Positions 18,504-26,947 are shown, numbered from the stretch's first letter. The stretch is 64,000 bases of DNA from Alteromonadaceae bacterium M269 (GCA_004353515.1 SMNZ01000004.1:264360-328359), one strand, 5' to 3'. The notes: generated by a model not told the origin, from the letters alone. Translations and numbers: made by a program.

Positions 18504-19343
18504 TTAGAGAAGACTAGGCGGGCTTTGTATCCAGTTTTCTTTTGCATAAGCGGTACTGCCACAAGTGACGTGCAAGGTATAAGCATGTCGAGATTTACTG
18601 GATAGATTAGGCGCGCTGTAATGAGGCAATAAGCCATTAAAAACAACTAAGGTGCCCTTCCTCACTTCCAGTGGCATAGCCGAATCATCTGCTGGCCAAG
18701 GTATATCATGCAGCACTTTAAGCTCAGTGCTATCGTCAGGGAAACGCAAAAACTGTTCTTTTAGCGGCATGCCCGGCCCAGAAGACTGAACTTGTAAACA
18801 GCCGTTTTCGATAGTCGCATCTTCAATCGCAAACCAATAAGTGATGACTGATATTGGATCTGTTAAAAAATAAGTAGCGTCTTGGTGCCAACGCACCACA
18901 CCACCAATCTTTGGCTGTTTAAAAATATACATGGACTGATGGATTTGTGGCTTCTCCAACCCCAAATCCTTAGCTACCATTTGTATCTTATCGCTGTGAC
19001 TAAAGCGTTCAAAATCAGGATGGAGTCGATGTAGTGCATGCCCAATTTTATTAATACTTAATGATTTATCCTGTGCGAGATGGCCATCAACGTCGAATGC
19101 ACCTTCTTCAAAGAAACACCTCACTTTATCTCCCGATGATAAGAAATAGTCATTGCGCGTCTTATCGTGATCTTCTGTAGAAAAAATTGAACGCGTCGAC
19201 TCGGGATCAAAATCTTCGACAATCTGATTGGCAGCCTGCTTTAATTCATCCATCTCTTGTTCTGAAAATAACTCAGGCAGTACCAGGTAGCCCTTCTCTT
19301 TGTATTCGTTTAACTGCTCATTTGTTAGCATGAATTGGCTCAT
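18504..19343 (-). CDS. Phytanoyl-CoA dioxygenase family protein (PhyH)
   Basis: A 279-residue non-haem Fe(II)/2-oxoglutarate oxygenase. The iron-binding facial triad is visible: His153 and Asp155 in RWHQDATYF, and His241 in LLPHYSAPN, with Arg252 (SRHAYTLHV) placed to bind 2-oxoglutarate. PhyH-family enzymes hydroxylate acyl-CoA, alkylamine, alkylphosphonate or secondary-metabolite substrates; the substrate here is unknown. The start overlaps the end of the MOSC gene by 26 bp, so translation is likely coupled. The ATG has AAGGA directly adjacent and an in-frame ATG five codons later, so the exact start is uncertain by four residues. Confidence 0.88.
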   Translation of the reverse strand: MSQFMLTNEQLNEYKEKGYLVLPELFSEQEMDELKQAANQIVEDFDPESTRSIFSTEDHDKTRNDYFLSSGDKVRCFFEEGAFDVDGHLAQDKSLSINKIGHALHRLHPDFERFSHSDKIQMVAKDLGLEKPQIHQSMYIFKQPKIGGVVRWHQDATYFLTDPISVITYWFAIEDATIENGCLQVQSSGPGMPLKEQFLRFPDDSTELKVLHDIPWPADDSAMPLEVRKGTLVVFNGLLPHYSAPNLSSKSRHAYTLHVTCGSTAYAKENWIQSPPSLL

Positions 19344-20181
19344 TCCTTAAACTATCTCCAACCTTGATCACTGCCTTTTCACCGGCAGTCAGAATAGCAT
19401 TTCCTCCAAAGTAAGCGCCTTTTTTATCTTCCAACGGATTTAGCTCGCGCAACAATGCTAGCGGTTGAGTTGGTGTTTCGCGCTCACCACTTGTTTGATC
19501 AACCGTGGTTACTGGGCATCGTTCACAGGGTTTGCGTATAGAAAGCTGATATTGACCATCAACCTGTTCAATATTCCGATCAAACAACTCATCAAATGGA
19601 TTATCCAGTGTATCAACCACAACATTGGGCCTAAAACGTTCCATTCCTATTGCAGGGAACCCGGCTTCTTCAAGCCTTTCATTAACCTCATCTAAGGTTT
19701 GAATTGATGTAATCAGATAAGGAAATCCATCGGCAAAATAGGTTTGCGAAACTTCATCGCCTTTCAAATACTTTTCTTTAATAGGTCTTGTTTGTCGATT
19801 GTTGAAACGAACTAGGCGTAGTGCCTGTCCACGAAACTCACCAATAGCCTTAACCAACCAATCACTGACTTCTTGCCCTTCATCCAACGCTGTCAATTCA
19901 CTTTGCCAAACGCGGACTGACGTTTCCTGTTCAGGCACTTCTGCTAAAGAGATAGATATAGAGCCCGCCTCATCATGTGATAACACAAGGTGCGTTTCTG
20001 TAATTTGAGTGGATATAGTGGCTAACTTGGGTAACTGACGCTGCGTCATAAAACCACCTCGATTATCGACTAGCATCCATTGCCTATCGAAAGGCAACCC
20101 TTCCATACGAAGCTCACTTTGTGCCAATCGAATCCCTTGAAGCGATTTGACTGGGTATATAAATAAATCTGTAACTTGCAT
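19318..20181 (-). CDS. MOSC domain protein (YcbX/mARC-like, without ferredoxin domain)
   Basis: The N-terminal beta-barrel (MQVTDLFIYPVKSLQGI, FDRQWMLVD, FMTQRQLPKLATI) and the MOSC core (RFRPNVVVD about 181-189, PCERCPVTTVDQ about 217-228) are conserved. MOSC proteins bind molybdenum cofactor; the cysteine in CERC is the expected molybdenum ligand. In the YcbX/mARC group they reduce N-hydroxylated compounds using an electron donor. The 287-residue length ends after the MOSC domain, so unlike E. coli YcbX it has no fused 2Fe-2S ferredoxin and must take electrons from a separate carrier. The ferredoxin-reductase fusion at 14715-16820 is a possible partner, an inference from proximity only. Confidence 0.88.
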   Translation of the reverse strand: MQVTDLFIYPVKSLQGIRLAQSELRMEGLPFDRQWMLVDNRGGFMTQRQLPKLATISTQITETHLVLSHDEAGSISISLAEVPEQETSVRVWQSELTALDEGQEVSDWLVKAIGEFRGQALRLVRFNNRQTRPIKEKYLKGDEVSQTYFADGFPYLITSIQTLDEVNERLEEAGFPAIGMERFRPNVVVDTLDNPFDELFDRNIEQVDGQYQLSIRKPCERCPVTTVDQTSGERETPTQPLALLRELNPLEDKKGAYFGGNAILTAGEKAVIKVGDSLRNEPIHANK

Positions 20182-20228
20182 TTAAAAACCTAGGAGAAAC
20201 TTATATTTTGGTTTATTGAAGTGATGGC

Positions 20229-20924
20229 CTAACGAGTGCTTATTTCGCAATCAAGATTCTCAATTTTAACATTAGTCACTTGCTCGTACTCGGAAAATTG
20301 AAACAGAGAAGTTAACGTGATTTCACTTCTATTATTTGCCATAACTTGATGCGTATCCTGCTGATTATTCTCTTGCTTTTTCCAGTTAAAGGAGTCTTCA
20401 AGCTTATATTCTATTTCGATGTCACACTCGACGCCCACTTCAACATCCATGGCCTCTCTGAGTTCAGAAAAGATATCGTAACTTACTTTCACTTCACATC
20501 GCTGCCAAAATTCGGCGGTTGCAGCTTTACGGCAATCTAAGATTGCATCGCGAGTATCGACACAGACTTTACCTCGTCCAGGTCGATGCCACGCACAATC
20601 CTGACTCTTTGCGATAAAGTTTCTTTTAATAGAACTGCTTAATGAGCTAGAACCCGTTATTTCTATCAACTCAGCTTCAAGCCACCCAACTTGTTCTTGC
20701 TGGTTATCACCACTCACAGACCATCTAACTTGTGCCCAACCATCAGCAACTTGCATCAATGTCAGTACAGTATGAGGTGGGATAGAGGTTACAACATTCC
20801 CATTAGCTCGCTCTCTTATCTCAACTGGTTTGTCAGTCGAAATAGCAGGTGTTTGGGCCGATACACTTAATATGAAAAACAAGGGGAAAAGGTAAACTAC
20901 AGTGAACAGCCTTTTCTTCATCAT
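20229..20924 (-). CDS. Secreted SH3-domain protein
   Basis: The protein has a signal peptide (KKRLFTVVYLFPLFFILSVSAQ, cleavage near residue 23) and a bacterial SH3-like domain (about 32-90: VEIRERANGNVVTSIPPHTVLTLMQVADGWAQVRW). The rest, about 100-231, has six or more cysteines (DCAWHRPGRGKVC, DCRKA, RCEV) suggesting periplasmic disulphides and no known family. Bacterial SH3 domains commonly bind peptidoglycan or peptide ligands. The first two codons are both ATG; a GAGAGG element fits the second better. The gene is separate from the MOSC gene by about 47 bp and is probably transcribed with MOSC-PhyH. Confidence 0.75.
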   Translation of the reverse strand: MMKKRLFTVVYLFPLFFILSVSAQTPAISTDKPVEIRERANGNVVTSIPPHTVLTLMQVADGWAQVRWSVSGDNQQEQVGWLEAELIEITGSSSLSSSIKRNFIAKSQDCAWHRPGRGKVCVDTRDAILDCRKAATAEFWQRCEVKVSYDIFSELREAMDVEVGVECDIEIEYKLEDSFNWKKQENNQQDTHQVMANNRSEITLTSLFQFSEYEQVTNVKIENLDCEISTR

Positions 20925-21056
20925 ATCCTCTCTAATGCTTGCTTCATGGGTGACTAAGCTCCTAAATTACACCTTACGCAATAAAAAGGGTAGCGACCAG
21001 TTCTTATATAGCTATATCAGCAAAGATCAACACGCTCTAGCGAGTTAGGGAATATT

Positions 21057-21707
21057 ATGGCCAATCAGCTCAAAATTGATATCGTTTCTGACGTAGTCTG
21101 TCCGTGGTGCATCATCGGTTACAAGAGACTCCAACAAGCCATCAGCGAACTAAAAGGCGAGATTGAATTCGATATTGAGTGGCACCCCTTTGAACTGAAC
21201 CCTCACATGCCTGCCGAAGGCCAAGATGCGATTGAACACATTACTCAAAAGTACGGCCGTTCCTTAGATGAGATGAAAGCTGCCAGAGCACAAATGGCTG
21301 CAATTGGTGAACAGCTAGGGTTTCACTTTTACCAAGGCGATGACAGACGTGTATACAACTCCTTTGATGCACATCGCTTATTACATTGGGCTAAGTCTCA
21401 ACATAAACAGACAGAGCTCAAGTTAGCATTATTCGCTGCCTACTTTACCCATAACCTCAATATCTCATCGCATGAAGTGCTGCTAAATTCAGTAGAAGAA
21501 GTCGGCCTCGATAAAACGGAAGCTGCAGACATACTTGCGTCAGACCAGTTTAAGAAAGACGTTCAAGAAGAACTGCAACGTTCCCGTGCAATGGGTATTC
21601 AATCAGTACCAAGCTACATTATTAATCAGAAGTATTTACTGTCTGGCGCCAGAGAAAGCCAAGATCTTGTCGCAGGATTCAGGCAAATCGCCTCTGAGGC
21701 AGCATAA
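21057..21707 (+). CDS. DsbA-family oxidoreductase, FrnE-like
   Basis: A 216-residue thioredoxin-fold protein without a signal peptide, so cytoplasmic. CPWC at Cys15-Cys18 follows the first strand (IDIVSDVVCPWC) and the fold continues through an all-helical insertion to a cis-proline loop (GIQSVPSYIINQKYLLSGA, about 183-201). This is the FrnE/DSBA-like group of disulphide isomerases and 2-hydroxychromene-2-carboxylate isomerase relatives. In other bacteria FrnE-like proteins are linked to oxidative stress tolerance. A good ATG follows a leader with no neighbouring gene on the same strand upstream. Confidence 0.88.
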   Translation: MANQLKIDIVSDVVCPWCIIGYKRLQQAISELKGEIEFDIEWHPFELNPHMPAEGQDAIEHITQKYGRSLDEMKAARAQMAAIGEQLGFHFYQGDDRRVYNSFDAHRLLHWAKSQHKQTELKLALFAAYFTHNLNISSHEVLLNSVEEVGLDKTEAADILASDQFKKDVQEELQRSRAMGIQSVPSYIINQKYLLSGARESQDLVAGFRQIASEAA

Positions 21708-21755
21708 GTTAAGTTTTAATTGAGCTAACTTATTCAATCGAACGTGGAGTTTGAC

Positions 21756-21950
21756 ATGAGAGCTTTTATAAACAAAAGACCATTTTTATTAGCGGGAATT
21801 CTCTTCTACTTGGCAGGCTTTATATCAATAGTCTCTGCAGTGCTTAACGGAAATACCACAAGTATCGCAAGTGGTGCCATGTTTATAGCCGTTGGTTCTC
21901 TCTATGTTCTACTCGATAAAAGAAAGAAAAAAACTAAGTGCCAGTCATGA
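21756..21950 (+). CDS. Small two-helix membrane protein
   Basis: The ATG at 21756 is preceded by GGAG with six-base spacing; the GTG at 21744 is upstream of that ribosome binding site and was rejected. The 64-residue product has two hydrophobic helices (about 9-27, FLLAGILFYLAGFISIVSAV, and 37-52, ASGAMFIAVGSLYVLL) separated by a short polar turn, and a lysine-rich tail (KRKKKTK) expected to stay in the cytoplasm. No family is recognised. It lies 48 bp downstream of the FrnE-like gene and could be co-transcribed. Confidence 0.6.
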   Translation: MRAFINKRPFLLAGILFYLAGFISIVSAVLNGNTTSIASGAMFIAVGSLYVLLDKRKKKTKCQS

Positions 21951-22012
21951 AATTAAGAAGCAAATACGGATTAGATAAGGTTTAACAAAACACATAAACA
22001 AGGATGTTATTA

Positions 22013-22342
22013 ATGGAGTATATCTGCCCTAAGTGCACAACATCATTTGATGACAAAATGGCTCTCTGCGAAAGCCGACGTGATAAAGATCGATGTTTTG
22101 GTTGCCCGACATGCCAAACCTTTTTTCGCAAAGAGCTTGTTTACCCAAAACTCAATAGAAAGATATTAATTCCTTCTATTTTTCTGACTGTGGTAACAAC
22201 CACTTTCGCCGTTTCAGCAATAACACAATCCAAACTATGGGCTTTGCTTATGACGCCTGTCACGAGCTATTTAAGCTATCTTCTTGTCAGAAAGTTAACA
22301 GCCAAAGCACCACGCGTCGAATTGCATTTAGTTGATAGATAG
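22013..22342 (+). CDS. Zinc-ribbon membrane protein, hypothetical
   Basis: The start at 22013 gives MEYICPKC directly after an AAGG motif at nine-base spacing; the in-frame ATG at 22004 abuts that motif. The N-terminus has paired cysteines (YICPKCTTSF and CFGCPTCQTFF) arranged as a zinc ribbon, followed by two hydrophobic helices (about 48-66 and 69-84) and a basic tail. Total about 109 residues. Function unknown; such small proteins often act as membrane-tethered metal or protein binding modules. It lies within a run of short same-strand genes but 62 bp from its upstream neighbour. Confidence 0.6.
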   Translation: MEYICPKCTTSFDDKMALCESRRDKDRCFGCPTCQTFFRKELVYPKLNRKILIPSIFLTVVTTTFAVSAITQSKLWALLMTPVTSYLSYLLVRKLTAKAPRVELHLVDR

Positions 22343-22414
22343 TGTGGTAACATATACCAAGATTTTAGAGCATGGAGCTTTATTAAATCTCATCGACACC
22401 AGCAAAGGAAAAAC

Positions 22415-22765
22415 ATGAAAAAACTTATACTCTTAATTGCCTTAACCCTACCAACATTTGCTAATGCAGTTCCTACCGGTGACACGCAAGGTAAAGTGTC
22501 AGCAGTTATCGTTCATCACAACTTTCAACGAGGATACAATTCGTTCAGCATTTGGTTTAACGATATCCAAAACGACCGCTTCAATTGCCTTAAAGACAAC
22601 GGTTACATTACCGTCAGAGATAATGGTGTTGGCGTCGATGCCGTCAACTATCAACAAATGTTCTCCACTGCTTTAGCGGCACAAACGTCAGGTAAAACCC
22701 TAGCATTGTCATCATCGGGTACAAGCCCTTGCATCAATGTGAATAGTGCTTGGATGATGCAATAA
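22415..22765 (+). CDS. Small secreted protein, hypothetical
   Basis: The signal peptide is clear (MKKLILLIALTLPTFANA, cleavage after residue 18), giving a mature protein of about 98 residues with two cysteines (FNCLKD and SPCINV) that probably form a disulphide. The segment QMFSTALAAQTSGKTLALS then SGTSPC resembles the C-terminal half of the secreted protein at 35874-36191 (AIFSMALTAQTTNQKLRVH then DGDC). Both look like members of one small exported family found in marine gammaproteobacteria, of unknown function. An AAGGAAAA ribosome binding site precedes the ATG. Confidence 0.7.
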   Translation: MKKLILLIALTLPTFANAVPTGDTQGKVSAVIVHHNFQRGYNSFSIWFNDIQNDRFNCLKDNGYITVRDNGVGVDAVNYQQMFSTALAAQTSGKTLALSSSGTSPCINVNSAWMMQ

Positions 22766-22791
22766 AAAGCGCATTTCTTTACCTTTGTAAT

Positions 22792-22822
22792 GCTTGTTGG
22801 TTATTCACTATAGTCAACAAGC
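22792..22822 (+). terminator. Hairpin downstream of the small secreted protein gene
   Basis: GCTTGTTG at 22792-22799 and CAACAAGC at 22815-22822 are perfect inverted repeats with a 15-base loop, starting 27 bases after the stop codon at 22765. A pyrimidine-rich tract follows but not a clean T run, so it is a possible, not proven, terminator. Confidence 0.4.
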
Positions 22823-22955
22823 TTGCACTCTCTTTCCAACTGCGAGCCTAACCAACGATTTACAGTCCATGTTGTAAAAGTCCTATTGCTCATTTGACAA
22901 ACTCAAGCCCCTACACAAAGCTAAGTGAGTAAAAAAAAGACCAAAGGAACAAGCA

Positions 22956-23327
22956 ATGACCGACAAAACACTCTATGAACGTTTAGGTGGTTACGATGCC
23001 ATCACCACATTTGTAAACGACTTGATGCCGCGCTTGGAATCAGATCCTCAGCTCGGACGATTTTGGCAGCACAGAGGCTCCGACGGTGTGCAAAGGGAAA
23101 AGCAACTACTGATAGATTACTTATGCAATAAAGCAGGGGGACCGGTTTACTATACGGGACGAGACATGCGGACATCACACGTAGGCATGAACATCAGCGA
23201 AAGCGACTGGGCAGCCTTTCTCGGTCACGCAGGAGATACTATGACTGCTCTCAATATCCCTCAGCAGGAATGCGACGATGTCGTTACTTTTGTCTTGAGC
23301 CTAAAAGACGACATAGTCGGGATCTAG
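22956..23327 (+). CDS. Truncated haemoglobin (group I-like)
   Basis: The 123-residue protein is a two-over-two globin: YERLGGYDAITTFVNDLM (helix A/B), the proximal histidine at His75 in RTSHVGMNIS, and the expected glycine pair GG near 61-62 in the EF loop region. Truncated haemoglobins bind O2 and NO and may detoxify NO. The gene's stop codon is 8 bp from the stop of the convergent HnoB-like phosphodiesterase gene, so an NO-related partnership with the adjacent H-NOX cluster is plausible but inferred only from position. An AAAGGAACAA ribosome binding site precedes the ATG. Confidence 0.88.
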   Translation: MTDKTLYERLGGYDAITTFVNDLMPRLESDPQLGRFWQHRGSDGVQREKQLLIDYLCNKAGGPVYYTGRDMRTSHVGMNISESDWAAFLGHAGDTMTALNIPQQECDDVVTFVLSLKDDIVGI

Positions 23328-23335
23328 CTCTACCG

Positions 23336-25066
23336 CTATTCCGCAAAAGGCTGTTCAAAACACAGCTGATTAAAGGTATCGAAATCAACAGCTGGGCTAA
23401 ACAAGAACCCTTGAATACTATCACAGGGCATCTGTTCCAAAATAGCCAGCTGTTTACTGTCCTCAACACCCTCTACAACTGTTTTTATTCCTAAGGAATA
23501 AGTCATCTGGAGGATATGGCCAACCAGTGCTCGATTTGCTGATGAGTGACTAATATCGTCTATCAGTATCTTATCGAGTTTAACAACATCTATTGGCAAT
23601 TTAGCGATATAAGCGAGCGATGAATACCCAGAACCAAAGTCATCAATAGATAGCAAAAAGCCTAGTTTTTTGAGCGCGAGTATCGTTTGCTGACAAGTTT
23701 CGATGTTATCAACCACACTGGTTTCGGTAATTTCTAGTTCTATACATTCTGCCGATAAATCGTGTTCTTCCAACAACATTCGCAATTCATCAACCAAACT
23801 ACCGGACGTTAACTGCCCGGCGGATATATTGATAGAGATTCTGTCCAACACAGGGTGCATCTCAAAAAGCCGTTTTATTGCAGCAAAACTGGCTCGAGAC
23901 ATCCATTGCCAAATAGCATCAATTTGTTTATCCAACTCGCTTAACTTTATAAACTCTTCAGGCGGTATCCATCCTAATTCCTGATGATTCCATCGAAGCA
24001 GTATTTCGGCACTTTCTATCTTACGATTCCGCAATGATATTTTCGGCTGAAAATAGAGCTCAAATCCATTCTGTTCAATAGCGGGTTGAATACTGTCACA
24101 AATCGTTTTCTGTCGTTGCAACGCTTCAAGATGCTCACTTCCTACTTGCAGGGCACTATCATGCGGATAACTCGTATCGTTTTGAACACTTAGAAGGCTT
24201 TGGATGATGGTTTCTGGCGTATGCTTCTCGGGTTCCGTAACTTCCAGGTACGCAAGCTTGCAATAGATATTGAACGTCTCATCTACTGTATGAAACGGCA
24301 TATCTAGCCTTGCATATAAACTTGAGATAGCAGATTCCAATTTCCTTTTTAAACCACGCTTTTTACCTACAAGATAAAAACCACCATCTCCGGCATACAA
24401 GCATTTACATTCTTCACAAAACCCTTCGTGTCCATAAGCCGTCAACTGGCACTGCAATAGCTCAGCCAAATGAATATCGCACTTGGACTTCAAATAAGAA
24501 AAGTTATCGATCTGTATCTGAATAACGTAGAAGTCCTGCTGGCTTTTCAATAACGCATTTAGCTCCGCTGTAACAACATGCTTTAGTGACGCCGCCAATA
24601 TCGCGTTAGGTTCTAACAAGGTTTGAGTATAAGCTGTCGCAGCTTGGGTTGTATCGAAATTGTCATGAAGTCGATCGTACTCAGAAAAAGCCTGCTCGAT
24701 ATGCCTTATCAACTCACCGTTGTCCCAGGGTTTTGATAAGAAACGAAATGCAGTGCCTGAATTAATAACCTCTTGCGCATTTGAAAAGTCTGCATAACCA
24801 GACAAGATCATCGCAATAGTATCAGGATGCTCTTGTTTAACTTGTTTCAGCAACTCCCCGCCGTCAACATCTGGCATTTGATAGTCAGATAAAAGAACTT
24901 GAACGTCATAACTCGCCATCAGCTCCTTCGCTTGTTTTGCGCTATTGGCTACAAGCACTTTATAAGGACATTGATTCAGCGCTCTCGACAATGACCGTAA
25001 AACTGCTGGCTCATCGTCTACAAGAAGTAATGTATGTTCTTTTTGATAGGCAGATGCTTGCTCCAT
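23336..25066 (-). CDS. hnoB: REC-degenerate GGDEF-EAL response regulator, HnoB-like cyclic-di-GMP phosphodiesterase
   Basis: Domains: a receiver (about 11-130) with DD at 17-18 and phospho-acceptor Asp61 in LLSDYQMPD; a middle region (about 160-300) that looks like a decayed GGDEF domain, with AGDGGF (225-230) where the signature should be; and a full EAL domain (about 320-570) with EIL (354-356), INIS (412-415), ITET (446-449), DDFG (475-478), KLDK and VEGVED, so hydrolysis of cyclic-di-GMP is likely. In Shewanella, HnoB is a phosphorylation-controlled EAL regulator downstream of the H-NOX kinase; this protein fits that role by architecture and position. It is downstream of and 41 bp from the barrel protein gene on the same strand. 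The symbol is assigned by architecture and synteny, not by alignment. Confidence 0.88.
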   Translation of the reverse strand: MEQASAYQKEHTLLLVDDEPAVLRSLSRALNQCPYKVLVANSAKQAKELMASYDVQVLLSDYQMPDVDGGELLKQVKQEHPDTIAMILSGYADFSNAQEVINSGTAFRFLSKPWDNGELIRHIEQAFSEYDRLHDNFDTTQAATAYTQTLLEPNAILAASLKHVVTAELNALLKSQQDFYVIQIQIDNFSYLKSKCDIHLAELLQCQLTAYGHEGFCEECKCLYAGDGGFYLVGKKRGLKRKLESAISSLYARLDMPFHTVDETFNIYCKLAYLEVTEPEKHTPETIIQSLLSVQNDTSYPHDSALQVGSEHLEALQRQKTICDSIQPAIEQNGFELYFQPKISLRNRKIESAEILLRWNHQELGWIPPEEFIKLSELDKQIDAIWQWMSRASFAAIKRLFEMHPVLDRISINISAGQLTSGSLVDELRMLLEEHDLSAECIELEITETSVVDNIETCQQTILALKKLGFLLSIDDFGSGYSSLAYIAKLPIDVVKLDKILIDDISHSSANRALVGHILQMTYSLGIKTVVEGVEDSKQLAILEQMPCDSIQGFLFSPAVDFDTFNQLCFEQPFAE

Positions 25067-25107
25067 AATACCCTCTCAAATAAGTTAGCTAGCTCTAAGT
25101 GTAGACG

Positions 25108-26139
25108 TTAAAAATCATATCGGGCTTCAATTCGAAAACGAATGCCTTCTTCTTGCAAACCAACCAGTCTTTGAAGCTGACTAAAGCGCGTACCCAACCA
25201 CCATTTCTTGCCCATTTTGCGGCGTAATCTAAGATCAAAACCTTGTGTATTCGCTGTATCAACAGGCGATGTCGCATTTTGTGCGAACTCAGTAATAACG
25301 GCAAAACGTTCAACGCGTAAGAAGCGAACATGCCATTGATAATTGCCAACCTGTTTTAAATTTCCATGTTTAATTTCAGCAACTACACTATTCTTTTGGT
25401 CATCAAATCCTTGGTCGGTGAATTGATCGAAGCTCTCTATCGAACGCCCTAAATCAAGACCAAATTGCCACGCACCTTTTTTAATAAAAGTCGATAAACG
25501 AACAAAACGGTTATCAATCGCCGTATCTCGACGAGCAAAGTCTGCATCCGCCTGTCCATTGTAGTTGACTAGCCAAGGCGCAATAGTCCATTGCCAGTCT
25601 TTGATTTTGAGTTTGTGTTGCCATTGAGCAATAGACATTTGACCAATAGTGTTGGTAGCTCCATCCAGAGGAGCAAAATGAGCAACAGAGAAAGTATCGT
25701 TTTTGTCTAAAGTGTAATCGAGGTGCACACCTTGGGGGTTCAAGTCACGATCCCAGAATATGTCGCTAACTTGTTTTGTTCCCCACGGAATTTTACCGAT
25801 ATTCAGTTTTAAGTTGTCGAACTTACCTGTGATATAGAACCTGTCAATGAAGATATCATTGGGCGGTTGTCTTTGCTCCGTGAATCTCGCAATAGTAATC
25901 GCAGGAACATTTTGTCTATTTTTAAGACCTGTTCTCAGGCCGATTCGAGTAGACCAAGTTTCGTTAAATTTAACATCAATGCCAGCACGGGCGATAAGTC
26001 TTAATCTCTCTCTATCTCTAAAAAAGTCATGCTCGACTTCATTCTCATATCTCAAAATAGCGTTAGCGTAAGGATTTATATCAACAGCCTCAGCTACATA
26101 ACTCGTTACTATTAACAAAAGCAAAGCGACTTTTTTCAT
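25108..26139 (-). CDS. Putative outer-membrane beta-barrel protein (porin-like)
   Basis: The ATG at 26139 is preceded by GGAG at nine bases, and MKKVALLLLIVTSYVAEA is a normal signal peptide; the TTG and ATG just upstream are less likely. The mature protein consists of alternating hydrophobic strands (for example LKLNIGKIPWG, WQWTIAPWLVNYNG, WWLGTRFSQLQ) and ends with a terminal phenylalanine (RIEARYDF), the signature for BAM-dependent barrels. It resembles phosphate-selective porin or DUF1302-like proteins only in overall pattern; the substrate is unknown. It shares its promoter region with the HnoC-like gene and heads the leftward unit that ends in the EAL regulator. Confidence 0.7.
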   Translation of the reverse strand: MKKVALLLLIVTSYVAEAVDINPYANAILRYENEVEHDFFRDRERLRLIARAGIDVKFNETWSTRIGLRTGLKNRQNVPAITIARFTEQRQPPNDIFIDRFYITGKFDNLKLNIGKIPWGTKQVSDIFWDRDLNPQGVHLDYTLDKNDTFSVAHFAPLDGATNTIGQMSIAQWQHKLKIKDWQWTIAPWLVNYNGQADADFARRDTAIDNRFVRLSTFIKKGAWQFGLDLGRSIESFDQFTDQGFDDQKNSVVAEIKHGNLKQVGNYQWHVRFLRVERFAVITEFAQNATSPVDTANTQGFDLRLRRKMGKKWWLGTRFSQLQRLVGLQEEGIRFRIEARYDF

Positions 26140-26248
26140 ACTCATATTCTCCAATTGCGCTTTGGCGCTCCTTCGAAGTTCAAAAACGCAAACTACTGGT
26201 TTAGATGAAACAATTTATGAGAACTTGAAAACATCATAGCATAAAAAA

Positions 26249-26276
26249 CGCAAATGTCGCAAATGTCGCATTTGAC
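26249..26276. promoter_or_regulatory. Putative operator: tandem CGCAAATGT repeats and palindrome in the divergent hno promoter
   Basis: CGCAAATGT occurs twice in direct tandem at 26249-26257 and 26258-26266, immediately followed by CGCATTTGAC. The second copy and the third unit form a perfect palindrome, CAAATG-TCG-CATTTG, at 26260-26274. The element overlaps the -35 box of the rightward promoter and also lies where a -35 of the leftward barrel/EAL unit would fall (TTGCGA with TATGAT at suitable spacing on the minus strand). In Shewanella HnoC represses the hno genes until phosphorylated, so this is the natural operator candidate for the HTH-REC protein. Confidence 0.65.
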
Positions 26277-26299
26277 TTTTTTGTCACACATGTTATAAA
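26272..26299 (+). promoter_or_regulatory. Sigma-70-type promoter for the hnoC-led operon
   Basis: A -35 box TTGACT (26272-26277) and a -10 box TATAAA (26294-26299) are separated by 16 bp and lie 24 bp before the ATG of the HTH-REC gene, which itself has a GAGG ribosome binding site. The -35 box overlaps the right arm of the palindromic operator. Confidence 0.65.
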
Positions 26300-26322
26300 T
26301 ATCCTTAATAGCGAGGTAAGCC

Positions 26323-26886
26323 ATGATACGAAACCACTCATTAACAACCGGAGAGATAGCGAAGTACTGCGATGTTAATTTACGTACCGTTATCCGTTGG
26401 ATTAATAAAGGTAGTCTAAAGGCCTATAAATTGCCCGGCCGTGGTAATAATAGAGTCCAAACCGAAGACTTTTTAGCATTTCTCTCAGAAAACAACATGC
26501 CCGTTCCTGAGGATCTACTACCTACTAAGCGCGAAGTGCTTATCGTCGATGACGAGCCTGCTTATTCGAAATCCATAAAACGCGTGTTGTCCAAAGCTGG
26601 CTATGAATGCACTATCGCGAATGATGGCTTTCAGGCAGGCCTGATGCTGCACTCAAACCACCCGACACTAATGACTCTCGATTTAAGCATGCCTGGTCTA
26701 GATGGTTTTGAGGTTATTACTTTTACACGAGGGCAAGAGTCAGTCGCTAAAACCAAGATTCTAGTGATCTCTGCTTTGAATGAGAGAGAATTACAGCGGG
26801 CTCTCGAATTAGGTGCTGACTCTGCGATAAGCAAACCTTTCAGCAATGAAGAATTACTTAAGGTTATCAATGAGTTAATCGACTAG
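26323..26886 (+). CDS. hnoC: HTH-REC response regulator, HnoC-like repressor
   Basis: The domain order is reversed relative to most regulators. An excisionase/MerR-like helix-turn-helix (about 7-56: TTGEIAKYCDVNLRTVIRWI, then GRGNNRVQTEDFLAFL) comes first and a receiver domain follows (about 70-187) with DD at 76-77, phospho-acceptor Asp120 in TLDLSMPG and Lys in ISKPF. In Shewanella oneidensis HnoC has this layout and is a repressor of the hno network whose phosphorylation by HnoK relieves repression. Here it leads the rightward operon and faces the putative operator, as expected for autoregulation. The next gene begins 61 bp downstream. The symbol rests on architecture and gene context. Confidence 0.85.
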   Translation: MIRNHSLTTGEIAKYCDVNLRTVIRWINKGSLKAYKLPGRGNNRVQTEDFLAFLSENNMPVPEDLLPTKREVLIVDDEPAYSKSIKRVLSKAGYECTIANDGFQAGLMLHSNHPTLMTLDLSMPGLDGFEVITFTRGQESVAKTKILVISALNERELQRALELGADSAISKPFSNEELLKVINELID

Positions 26887-26947
26887 TGCCACCTATAGGC
26901 AAGGAAATTGTCAGCCTAAAGGCAATATTTACTAAGGGGTAAATATC

